Shown in pieces: positions 1 through 6,565 of a DNA stretch of 8,379 bases. Under the pieces are notes generated by a model. The model did no database searches. It was not told the origin of the DNA and was given only the letters and a program-made list of their open reading frames with translations. The stretch's first letter is position 1, and every line of letters begins with the position of its first letter. The position numbers and the translations under genes are program-made. Source of the stretch: Desulfobulbus sp. (GTDB lineage: Bacteria > Desulfobacterota > Desulfobulbia > Desulfobulbales > Desulfobulbaceae); NCBI GenBank assembly GCA_030602145.1, contig JAUWAH010000081.1, positions 1 through 8,379 of the forward strand, in the 5' to 3' direction.

Positions 1-44
1 CTTAAATAGCCTTTGGATTCGTCGACGACTCTTTTTTCCCTGAC

Positions 45-2894
45 ATGGCCATGAAACACCGCTTTGCGTATCATCATATCGCGCTCGTCGTTCTGGCCAC
101 CCTGGCCCTTGCCGGCCTCTTTTATCTCCCTTATCTTGCGGTCCGCACCAAGACGGTCGAGACCTTTCGTCTGCAGCAGTCGCTGTTGGCGAAGCAGGCC
201 GAAGCCGGTCTCCAGGAATACTTCACCACCTACGAAAAAGCCCTCGCCTATCTGGTACAGCAACCCTCCGTGCGTCACCTGGACGACATCGGCAGGGCGC
301 TGCTCCAGGATTTCCTCGCCATTCATCCGGAAGATATCCTGGCCATTCTTCGGCGTGATGGAGCCGGCAGCCACCTGTTGACACGTCCCGCCGAGCAGAA
401 CGACGGTCAGGATGGGGCGGCGGTCCACTGTGCCGTCATCCGCGATCGGCAGACCCCGGTGGTCAGCGACCTGATCCGCCAACCCGGCGGCGGCGAGCAC
501 CTCTATTTTTCCGCCAGGCTGCCGCGGGAAGGCGAGGTGGACGGCTGCCTCTCCTTCTCGCTGCCCTTTGCCCAGGTGGCCGACCGCTATCTGGGACAGA
601 TTCCCCTGCAACAGGGAGGCTATCTCCTCCTGATCGGCCGCGGTGGCGAGGTCCTGGCCGGGCCGGAGGCAACCCTGATCGGAACTAGCAGCCGCCAACT
701 GCACGGTGATGCCGATGAACTTGAGCAGCTGCACGCCGCCCTTGCCGACGAGGAGGCGACGATCCTCACCCTTGCCGGTGATCTTCGTTCCGGCAGCGGA
801 GAATACCCGGGCAAGATGTTCGCCGTTGTCTGCCCCCTGAAACTGACCGGAGAAACCCGATGGTCGCTGGTCCTGCTCACTCCTACCCGGGTGGTACTGG
901 GCGCCATGGCCGAGTTCCGTTCCCAATGGCTCATGGTCACCGCCGTGGCCGTTGTCACCCTGGGGTTGCTCAGCCTGTTTCTGAGCGGGGTGGTGATCAA
1001 GCGCCGGGAGGAAAAACGGCAGCGGGCCATGGAAGAACAGTTGGTCGGCCTGCTCGACCTGGCACCCATGGGGGTGTTTCTTGTCGACGAGGGTCAGAGG
1101 ATTCTCTATGCCAATCGGGAAGCCCGCCTGATGGTGGCCCCTGACGGGGAAGAGGTGGTCGGCCGCTTGTTTGCCGACTTCCTCCATCAGAACAGCCGGC
1201 TCCAGGTGGCCGGGCAACTCAGCCAATCGGTGGCCCGGCAGCCGGTGCGGGTGGACAATGTCCATCTGACCGGGCTGACAGGGGTGGTCCGGGACATCGT
1301 TCTCACCGCCACTCCCTGCCAGGAAGGTGCCCAGACCCAGTCGATCCTGCTGGTCCGCGACGTCACCGAGGAGCGTCGGACCGCGGCCCGACAGCATCGG
1401 CTGACCGCCGCCGTCGACCAGGTGAAGGAGGCTGTGCTGATCGCCGACTGCGCCGGCTCCATCGATTATGTCAATGCGGCGCTCGGCGAAATGACCGGAT
1501 ATGACCGGGAGGAGTGCCAGGGGCGACCGGTACGGATGCTGTGGGCCAAGGAGCAGGACGCCCATTTCGAACAGAAGATCGAGGATGTGCTCGATCTGGG
1601 CGAGGTCTGGCGAGGGCGGATTGTCAACCAGCGCAAGGACGGCAGCCTGTTCGTGGCCGCCGCCACGATCTCTCCCGTTCGCGACATCCAGGGGGCTGTG
1701 ACCCATCTGGTTCTCGTCCAGCGGGACATCACCCACGAGGTCGAGGTCGAATCCCGCATGCGCCAGGCCCAGAAAATTGAGGCGATCGGCACCCTGGCCG
1801 GCGGGATAGCCCACGATTTCAACAATATCCTGGGCGGCATCATCGGGTTCACCGACATGGCGCTGTTGCAGAGCACGCCGGGCAGTGAAATCCACAGCAA
1901 TCTGCTCCACATCCGCCAGGGAGGCAAGCGGGCCGCAGACCTGGTTCAGCAGATTCTCACCTTCAGCCGTCAGTCGGCGGTGGAGAAGGTTCCGGTGCCG
2001 GTGGCGCCGTTGATCCGGGAGAGCCTGAAGTTGATGCGGGCCACCTTGCCGACGACCATCGAGATCCGGCAGGAACTGGTGGCTGCCGATGTCAAGGTGG
2101 AGGCGGCGCCGGTGCAGATTCAGCAGATCGTCATGAATCTGTGCACCAATGGTTTCTATGCGATGCGGGAAGAGGGAGGCTGCCTGACCATCCGCCTGGA
2201 GCGCGGCACGGCGGCGGAGTCGGTGCCGGCGGAGGAGGGGGCGGGCGGCGATCGGGTCGTCTTGACGGTGGCTGATACCGGCAAGGGCATCGACAGCGAC
2301 ATCCTGCCGGATATTTTTACCCCGTTCTTCACCACCAAGCAGCCGGGCGAAGGCACCGGCATGGGGTTGAGTGTTGTCCATGGGATAGTCCGGGAGTTGG
2401 GCGGCGACATTTCGGTGCAGTCCGAGCCGGACCGGGGGACCGTCTTCACCGTGCTCCTGCCTGTGGCCGGCGAGGAGAAGAACGGCGGCATGACGAGCAG
2501 TGAGGAGCCTCTGCCCACCGGCACCGAGCACATCCTGGTGGTGGACGACGAAAAGGAGATCCGCGAGACCTGCCGGATGATGCTTTCCCACCTCGGCTAT
2601 CTGGTCACCACCACCGGCAATCCCCTGGAGGTGCTGACCCTGGTGAAGGAAGTGCGGCCGCCGGTTGACCTGGTGCTCACCGATCAGACCATGCCGAAGA
2701 TGACCGGCATCGACCTCACCGGCGAAGTCAGGCGGTTGCGTCCCGACGTGCCGGTTATTCTGTGCACCGGCTATTCCGATCGTCTCAATTATGACATAGC
2801 CCGCGAGGCCGGGGCCTGCGATCTGCTGATGAAACCGATGGATCTGCGCGGCTTGAGCGGCGCAGTGCGCACGGCGCTGGATGGCAGGGGTTAG
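45..2894 (+). CDS. Membrane-bound hybrid sensor histidine kinase (periplasmic sensor, two PAS domains, HisKA, HATPase, C-terminal receiver)
   Basis: A 949-residue two-component sensor kinase expected to autophosphorylate on His and pass phosphate to its own receiver. A membrane helix at about residues 12-31 and a second at 295-317 flank a periplasmic region of about 260 residues, probably Cache-like. Two PAS-type domains follow (about 331-445 and 452-563). The HisKA H-box is GGIAHDFNN with His590. ATPase motifs are the N-box around N698/N702, DTGKGI at 744-749 and GEGTGMGL at 768-775. The receiver (about 828-945) has D834/D835, phospho-acceptor D880 (LVLTDQTMP), T908 and K930, so all key residues are present. 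No DNA-binding output domain follows, so the downstream partner is unknown. ATG45 and ATG51 are both possible starts; neither has a clear Shine-Dalgarno, and the promoter is mostly outside the window. The signal sensed cannot be read from the sequence. Confidence 0.95.
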   Translation: MAMKHRFAYHHIALVVLATLALAGLFYLPYLAVRTKTVETFRLQQSLLAKQAEAGLQEYFTTYEKALAYLVQQPSVRHLDDIGRALLQDFLAIHPEDILAILRRDGAGSHLLTRPAEQNDGQDGAAVHCAVIRDRQTPVVSDLIRQPGGGEHLYFSARLPREGEVDGCLSFSLPFAQVADRYLGQIPLQQGGYLLLIGRGGEVLAGPEATLIGTSSRQLHGDADELEQLHAALADEEATILTLAGDLRSGSGEYPGKMFAVVCPLKLTGETRWSLVLLTPTRVVLGAMAEFRSQWLMVTAVAVVTLGLLSLFLSGVVIKRREEKRQRAMEEQLVGLLDLAPMGVFLVDEGQRILYANREARLMVAPDGEEVVGRLFADFLHQNSRLQVAGQLSQSVARQPVRVDNVHLTGLTGVVRDIVLTATPCQEGAQTQSILLVRDVTEERRTAARQHRLTAAVDQVKEAVLIADCAGSIDYVNAALGEMTGYDREECQGRPVRMLWAKEQDAHFEQKIEDVLDLGEVWRGRIVNQRKDGSLFVAAATISPVRDIQGAVTHLVLVQRDITHEVEVESRMRQAQKIEAIGTLAGGIAHDFNNILGGIIGFTDMALLQSTPGSEIHSNLLHIRQGGKRAADLVQQILTFSRQSAVEKVPVPVAPLIRESLKLMRATLPTTIEIRQELVAADVKVEAAPVQIQQIVMNLCTNGFYAMREEGGCLTIRLERGTAAESVPAEEGAGGDRVVLTVADTGKGIDSDILPDIFTPFFTTKQPGEGTGMGLSVVHGIVRELGGDISVQSEPDRGTVFTVLLPVAGEEKNGGMTSSEEPLPTGTEHILVVDDEKEIRETCRMMLSHLGYLVTTTGNPLEVLTLVKEVRPPVDLVLTDQTMPKMTGIDLTGEVRRLRPDVPVILCTGYSDRLNYDIAREAGACDLLMKPMDLRGLSGAVRTALDGRG

Positions 2895-3361
2895 GTTTGC
2901 TGCTTGACCGGCCAGCGTATCGCCGTCATCAGTTCAAAGACGGCCCGATAGATCCGGGGTTCGCTGCTGGCCCTCGGGCCGGCGACGTTGACCACCTTCA
3001 ACTCCAACGACCCCACCCACTCTTCGACCAGGGCGACCGCCCGCCGGTGGTCGATCAGGTCGAAATCGATGTGGAGAAGCGGTCGATCATGCCGGATTGC
3101 CAAGGCTTCGGTCAGGGCGGAGCCTCCGGTGAGCGGTCCGAAGGAGCAGAGCAGGGTGCCGTCGGCGGCCACAATGTTTTTTTCGGTGCGGTCCCGGTAC
3201 CGGCTGGAATCCATCTCCTTGAGCGCATACCGCAGAGGCAGCGGCCCGGCTTCGGTTTTCCGTCCCTTGGGCAACCAGCCGCCATGGGCAAGACCCAGAA
3301 TCATGGCCGCATCAAGGGCTGCCTGGTCGGCCCCGGTCTGGCCGCCGGAGATGATGATCAT
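2891..3361 (-). CDS. SLOG-superfamily protein, 'putative molybdenum carrier' (cpYpsA-related) family
   Basis: A 156-residue soluble protein with a Rossmann-like SLOG fold. Visible signatures are SGGQTGAD at 5-12 (nucleotide-type loop), HGGW-x-PKGR at 26-34, GPLTGGS at 75-81 and NVAGPRAS at 125-132. This set matches the family annotated as putative molybdenum carrier. SLOG proteins bind nucleotide-derived ligands; the molybdenum role is a family label and is not shown here, and no molybdopterin genes are nearby. The start ATG3361 fits the family, which begins close to the SGGQTG loop. No Shine-Dalgarno precedes it: the bases before the ATG are GGCCGGACGTC. The ATG overlaps the stop of a 40-codon ORF as ATGA, which suggests translational coupling. 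Its stop overlaps the stop of the convergent kinase gene within TTAG (2891-2894). Confidence 0.85.
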   Translation of the reverse strand: MIIISGGQTGADQAALDAAMILGLAHGGWLPKGRKTEAGPLPLRYALKEMDSSRYRDRTEKNIVAADGTLLCSFGPLTGGSALTEALAIRHDRPLLHIDFDLIDHRRAVALVEEWVGSLELKVVNVAGPRASSEPRIYRAVFELMTAIRWPVKQQT

Positions 3362-3480
3362 GACGTCCGGCCGAAGGGCCGCCGGCTTTTCGTTGTGTTC
3401 TCAGTATATTGCCCATGGGAGGCATGGGTTTTAGCAATTTCTAAAAAAAATTCATGATTAACAGTTAGTTTTTTGGTCAT
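3358..3480 (-). CDS. Possible 40-residue leader/small protein coupled to the SLOG gene
   Basis: A short ORF starting MTKKLTVNHEFF and ending SRRPFGRTS. Support for translation is its ribosome site: AGGGAGGT (3488-3495, read on the - strand) stands 7 bases before ATG3480, the strongest Shine-Dalgarno I see in the window. Its TGA overlaps the ATG of the SLOG gene (ATGA), which itself lacks a ribosome site. The first 25 or so codons are AT-rich, unlike the neighbouring genes; the last codons fall in a GC-rich hairpin-forming stretch. I do not recognise the protein. It has no signal peptide or membrane helix, is basic towards the C terminus, and could be a real microprotein or simply a leader that delivers ribosomes to the SLOG start. 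The frame stays open upstream to an ATG at 3600, but no ribosome site supports starts there. Confidence 0.4.
   Translation of the reverse strand: MTKKLTVNHEFFLEIAKTHASHGQYTENTTKSRRPFGRTS
3367..3390 (+). terminator. Possible + strand terminator hairpin, antisense to the SLOG operon
   Basis: CCGGC (3367-3371) can pair with GCCGG (3381-3385), or alternatively CGGCC (3368-3372) with GGCCG (3377-3381). TTTT follows at 3387-3390. If it works, it would end + strand transcription running on from the kinase gene, which has no terminator of its own because its stop overlaps the convergent gene. The T tract is short, so this is weak. Confidence 0.25.
3412..3432 (+). terminator. Possible second + strand terminator hairpin
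   Basis: A perfect 6-bp stem CCCATG (3412-3417) / CATGGG (3423-3428) with a 5-base loop GGAGG is followed at once by TTTT (3429-3432). It lies 22 bases after the hairpin at 3367-3390 and has the same orientation, so the two could act in tandem on transcripts leaving the kinase gene. The stem is short and the T tract interrupted, so the call is tentative. Confidence 0.25.
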
Positions 3481-3488
3481 TTTTTTGA

Positions 3489-3504
3489 CCTCCCTGAGGG
3501 AAGG
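3489..3504 (-). promoter_or_regulatory. Hairpin that can hide the Shine-Dalgarno of the leader ORF
   Basis: On the - strand, CCTTCCCTCAGGGAGG can fold as a 6-bp stem (CCUUCC with GGGAGG, one U-G pair) closed by the tetraloop CUCA. The right arm is the Shine-Dalgarno core of the 40-codon ORF. Folding would block ribosome entry and, through the ATGA overlap, could also lower translation of the SLOG gene. No ligand-binding structure is evident. Confidence 0.35.
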
Positions 3505-3542
3505 TTCATTCAACGGCTTGACAAGTCGAGAGATGTTCATTC
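3504..3542. repeat. 8-bp direct repeat GTTCATTC, 31 bp apart, in a divergent promoter region
   Basis: GTTCATTC occurs at 3504-3511 and 3535-3542. The 31-bp period is close to three helical turns, so both copies lie on the same DNA face. They flank the -35 box of the mepK promoter, and the second copy overlaps the -10 boxes of both divergent promoters. This is a plausible operator; the protein that would bind it is unknown. Confidence 0.4.
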
Positions 3543-3546
3543 TAAT
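3518..3546 (+). promoter_or_regulatory. Sigma70-type promoter for mepK
   Basis: A perfect -35 box TTGACA (3518-3523), a 17-bp spacer and a -10 box TCTAAT (3541-3546, five of six consensus bases). Transcription should begin near 3553, giving a leader of about 80 bases. The leader can form a small hairpin GTTCG (3583-3587) / CGAAC (3594-3598). Confidence 0.6.
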
Positions 3547-3567
3547 AGCGCCTGGTTTTGCCTGCAA
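3539..3567 (-). promoter_or_regulatory. Divergent promoter for the leader ORF and SLOG gene
   Basis: Read on the - strand: TTGCAG (3567-3562), a 17-bp spacer and TAGAAT (3544-3539, five of six consensus bases). The -35 box is weak (TTG only). Its -10 box shares bases 3541-3544 with the -10 box of the mepK promoter on the other strand, so the two promoters probably exclude each other. Expected start is near 3532, about 50 bases before the leader ORF. Confidence 0.4.
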
Positions 3568-3632
3568 CCACACAGGGTGGAAGTTCGCCAAGTCGAACAA
3601 CTAACTGGATAACCCCTTGAATAAAGAGGATA

Positions 3633-4202
3633 ATGGTTACAGAAAAAAATTCCCAACCCGATTTGTCCCGCCGCTCTTTTCTTCTCACTTCAACCCGGAT
3701 CGTCCTTGGTCTAGGTGTGGTTTCCGTCCCTACCATCGCGTGCGCCAAGGTCATGGAAAAACGTACCCTTTCTTTTTTCCATACCCGCACCCAACAAGGG
3801 CTGACGGTCACCTATGCCTCGGGGAAAACATACGATCGCAAGGCCCTGGCCCAGATCAACCGGTTTCTCCGCGATTATCAGACCGGCCAGGTCCACTCCA
3901 TCGATCCCAGACTCCTGGATATCCTGTGGGCCATCCAGGGGGAAATGGGGCGCAAGGGCGTCTATGAGATCATCTCCGGGTACCGCTCGCCGAAAACCAA
4001 TAGAGGAATGCGGCGTGGCGGCCACCCCGGCGTGGCCAGACAGAGTCTGCACATGAAGGGCAAGGCGGTCGATATCAGGTACTCGGGCGCCAACCTCTCC
4101 CAGGTGAAGCAATGCGCCCACGCCCTGCAGACAGGTGGTGTGGGGTTCTACCCCAGAGACAACTTCGTCCATCTGGATTCCGGCCAGTTCCGAACCTGGT
4201 AA
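3633..4202 (+). CDS. mepK: MepK-like (YcbK/DUF882, M15 family) murein endopeptidase with Tat signal
   Basis: A 189-residue exported peptidoglycan hydrolase. E. coli MepK (182 residues) cleaves LD (mDAP-mDAP) crosslinks, and this protein keeps its pattern along the whole length. The N terminus carries a twin-arginine motif SRRSFLL (12-18), a hydrophobic stretch (about 22-36) and a likely cleavage site after ACA (36-38). The metallopeptidase core shows SGYRS (115-119), H140-x6-D147 in SLHMKGKAVDI, and H180 in NFVHLDSG; H140, D147 and H180 are the expected zinc ligands. The C terminus ends in RTW much like the E. coli protein. ATG3633 is the only start in frame after the TGA at 3618; GAGG lies only 3 bases before it, a tight spacing. 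The gene stands alone, with its own promoter at 3518-3546 and a hairpin just after the stop. A strictly carboxypeptidase-like role is the main alternative. Confidence 0.9.
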   Translation: MVTEKNSQPDLSRRSFLLTSTRIVLGLGVVSVPTIACAKVMEKRTLSFFHTRTQQGLTVTYASGKTYDRKALAQINRFLRDYQTGQVHSIDPRLLDILWAIQGEMGRKGVYEIISGYRSPKTNRGMRRGGHPGVARQSLHMKGKAVDIRYSGANLSQVKQCAHALQTGGVGFYPRDNFVHLDSGQFRTW

Positions 4203-4212
4203 ACGTTTTTTC

Positions 4213-4251
4213 CAAGACCGGGAAGAGGCCAACCGACTCTTCCCGGTCTTG
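4213..4251 (+). terminator. Strong hairpin after mepK, no U tract
   Basis: A 15-bp perfect stem (4213-4227 with 4237-4251) around a 9-base loop GCCAACCGA starts 10 bases after the mepK stop. No T run follows on either strand; a T6 tract lies before it at 4206-4211. It is probably an I-shaped or 3'-end-protecting hairpin for mepK mRNA rather than a classic intrinsic terminator. It could also act on the opposite strand. Confidence 0.55.
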
Positions 4252-4284
4252 CCAGAAACATCCAGCAAACGGCACGCTCGGCGA

Positions 4285-4311
4285 AGCAAGGAGGAGACCT
4301 GCGTCCTTGCT
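4285..4311 (-). terminator. Hairpin after comF, no U tract
   Basis: An 8-bp perfect stem AGCAAGGA (4285-4292) / TCCTTGCT (4304-4311) around an 11-base loop lies 8 bases past the comF stop on the - strand. There is no U tract on either side. Its placement mirrors the hairpin at 4213-4251, which follows the convergent mepK gene. Confidence 0.45.
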
Positions 4312-4319
4312 CCCCGCTG

Positions 4320-5039
4320 TCACCCGGCAAAGCTCCTGGCCACAGTCAACACCTCGATCCGTTTTGCCCCCGCCGTCCGTAGTACCTTGCTGCATGCGTT
4401 GACGGTGCTGCCGGTGGTGTAGACATCATCGACCAGCAAGACCACAGCTCCCCTGACCACGGCCGGTTCGGCCACCGAAAACGCCCTGATCAGATTGGTA
4501 CGCCGCTCCTTGCCGCTCAAGGAGGATTGGGGAAGGGTCGGTTGATGTCGACGCAGCACCAGCGGGGCTATCCGCTTTTGCCACTGCGGCAGACATCCCT
4601 TGGCAAGCACCATGGCCTGATTGAATCCCCGCTGACGCAGTCTGTCGACATGCAGGGGCACGGGCAGGACAATCTCGGGTTCGGTGAAGTGGTCCATGAT
4701 GCCGGTGCGCGCCATCAGTTCCCTGATGGTGGCAATGGTGGCCAGGTTGCCGGTGAACTTGAGCGACAGGATCAGGTCGGAAACCGGAGGCTTGTACTGG
4801 AGAAGGGATCGGGCCAGATCAAAGCCATGGCTGCCGAGGAGGCAGTCGCCGCAGAGATGGTCGGCTCCGCCGGGAAAGGGCACTCCGCAGCAGGTGCAGA
4901 GCGGAGAGCCGAGGACGACCAGGTCGGCCGCGCAGTCAGGGCAGAGGAGCGGTGGCCGGGAGGAGCCCAGCCGCAGCGCGCAACCAAGGCAACGCGGTGG
5001 AAAGAGCAGGTCGTGGATCGCCGCGAAGGGAAGAAACAC
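4320..5039 (-). CDS. comF: ComF family protein (zinc-ribbon plus phosphoribosyltransferase domain)
   Basis: A 239-residue ComF/GntX-type protein. The N terminus has paired cysteines typical of the double zinc ribbon: C17/C20, C33/C36, C48/C51 and C63/C66. Next come KFTGN (94-98), the PVPLH segment (127-130) and RLRQRGFNQA (133-142). A PRPP-binding loop VLLVDDVYTTGST (200-212) marks a type I phosphoribosyltransferase fold. ComF takes part in DNA uptake in naturally transformable bacteria, but the family is widespread in species not known to be competent and its reaction is unsettled. The start is GTG5039, with a weak GGAAG 5 bases before it; the N terminus then matches the family (DLLFPPRCLGC). 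It begins 17 bases after the icd stop, so the two are very likely cotranscribed and comF may rely on icd for expression. No other competence genes are in view. Confidence 0.88.
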   Translation of the reverse strand: MFLPFAAIHDLLFPPRCLGCALRLGSSRPPLLCPDCAADLVVLGSPLCTCCGVPFPGGADHLCGDCLLGSHGFDLARSLLQYKPPVSDLILSLKFTGNLATIATIRELMARTGIMDHFTEPEIVLPVPLHVDRLRQRGFNQAMVLAKGCLPQWQKRIAPLVLRRHQPTLPQSSLSGKERRTNLIRAFSVAEPAVVRGAVVLLVDDVYTTGSTVNACSKVLRTAGAKRIEVLTVARSFAG

Positions 5040-5056
5040 CCCGGCTTCCGCGATGG

Positions 5057-6274
<1,218 letters not shown>

Positions 6275-6298
6275 CACAATACACTCCTAGTTGAGGGA

Positions 6299-6355
6299 CA
6301 ACGCTCGGCAACTGCGCATGCAGCCGCATGGCAAACGGCCGGAAAACGAGCGTTG
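6299..6355. repeat. 9-bp inverted repeat in the icd promoter/leader
   Basis: CAACGCTCG (6299-6307) and CGAGCGTTG (6347-6355) are perfect inverted copies, centres 48 bp apart. One arm lies directly after the icd -10 box and spans the expected start of transcription near 6350; the other sits about 11 bases before the Shine-Dalgarno. Because one arm is only partly transcribed, a two-site DNA operator is more likely than an RNA stem. Confidence 0.4.
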
Positions 6356-6356
6356 C

Positions 6357-6385
6357 ACTATATTCGATCCGCGGTTTCCCGTCAA
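6357..6385 (-). promoter_or_regulatory. Near-consensus sigma70 promoter for icd-comF
   Basis: On the - strand: TTGACG (6385-6380, five of six), a 17-bp spacer and TATAGT (6362-6357, five of six). Expected start is near 6350, giving a leader of about 75 bases that ends in AGGAG before the icd start. This is one of the two clearest promoters in the window. Confidence 0.7.
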
Positions 6386-6565
6386 TCCTGGCGCACGGTG
6401 TCCGAGGGCCCAGCGGGAAAGGAGTGGTGGAAATGAGTGGTGGAAATGCTTGCTCTTCGCCTGGTCCCCTGCTAAGTACCTCGCAGAGGGGACGGCCCGC
6501 TGCCGCACCCGTGGCCGCCTTTCCCGTCCGGCTTCCGAATTCATCCAGCATTCCGTTGAGGTCCC
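6386..6565. other. Non-coding stretch upstream of plsC
   Basis: About 180 bases between the icd promoter and plsC with no credible gene. It holds the 13-bp tandem repeat at 6422-6447 and a possible stem GTCCCCT (6464-6470) / AGGGGAC (6487-6493). I could not identify a convincing plsC promoter: TTGCTC (6450-6455) has no good -10 box at the right distance. Confidence 0.5.
6422..6447. repeat. Two-copy 13-bp tandem repeat
   Basis: GAGTGGTGGAAAT is repeated head to tail without change (6422-6434 and 6435-6447), between the icd promoter and plsC. Thirteen bases is not a multiple of three, consistent with non-coding DNA. It may be a replication-slippage duplication or a pair of binding sites. Confidence 0.6.

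Noticed and set aside
3403..3408. TATACT as a -10 box for the SLOG gene on the - strand
   Set aside because: The bases 17 positions upstream do not resemble a -35 box and there is no extended -10 TGn.
2897..3457. 186-codon + strand frame opposite the SLOG gene
   Set aside because: The SLOG family motifs are clear on the - strand; the + frame is a shadow with no ribosome site.
3481..3600. N-terminally longer version of the leader ORF starting at 3600
   Set aside because: Starts upstream of 3480 have no Shine-Dalgarno and lie at or before the predicted - strand transcription start, while ATG3480 has a strong site.
3481..3632. Riboswitch such as the Moco motif near the molybdenum-carrier-like gene
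   Set aside because: The leader on the SLOG side is only about 50 bases with a single small hairpin, too little for that aptamer.
3711..4289. 192-codon - strand frame opposite mepK
   Set aside because: The mepK product matches E. coli MepK along its length; the opposite frame has no motif or ribosome site.
6450..6478. TTGCTC-17-TAAGTA as a plsC promoter
   Set aside because: The -10 element matches only two of six consensus bases.
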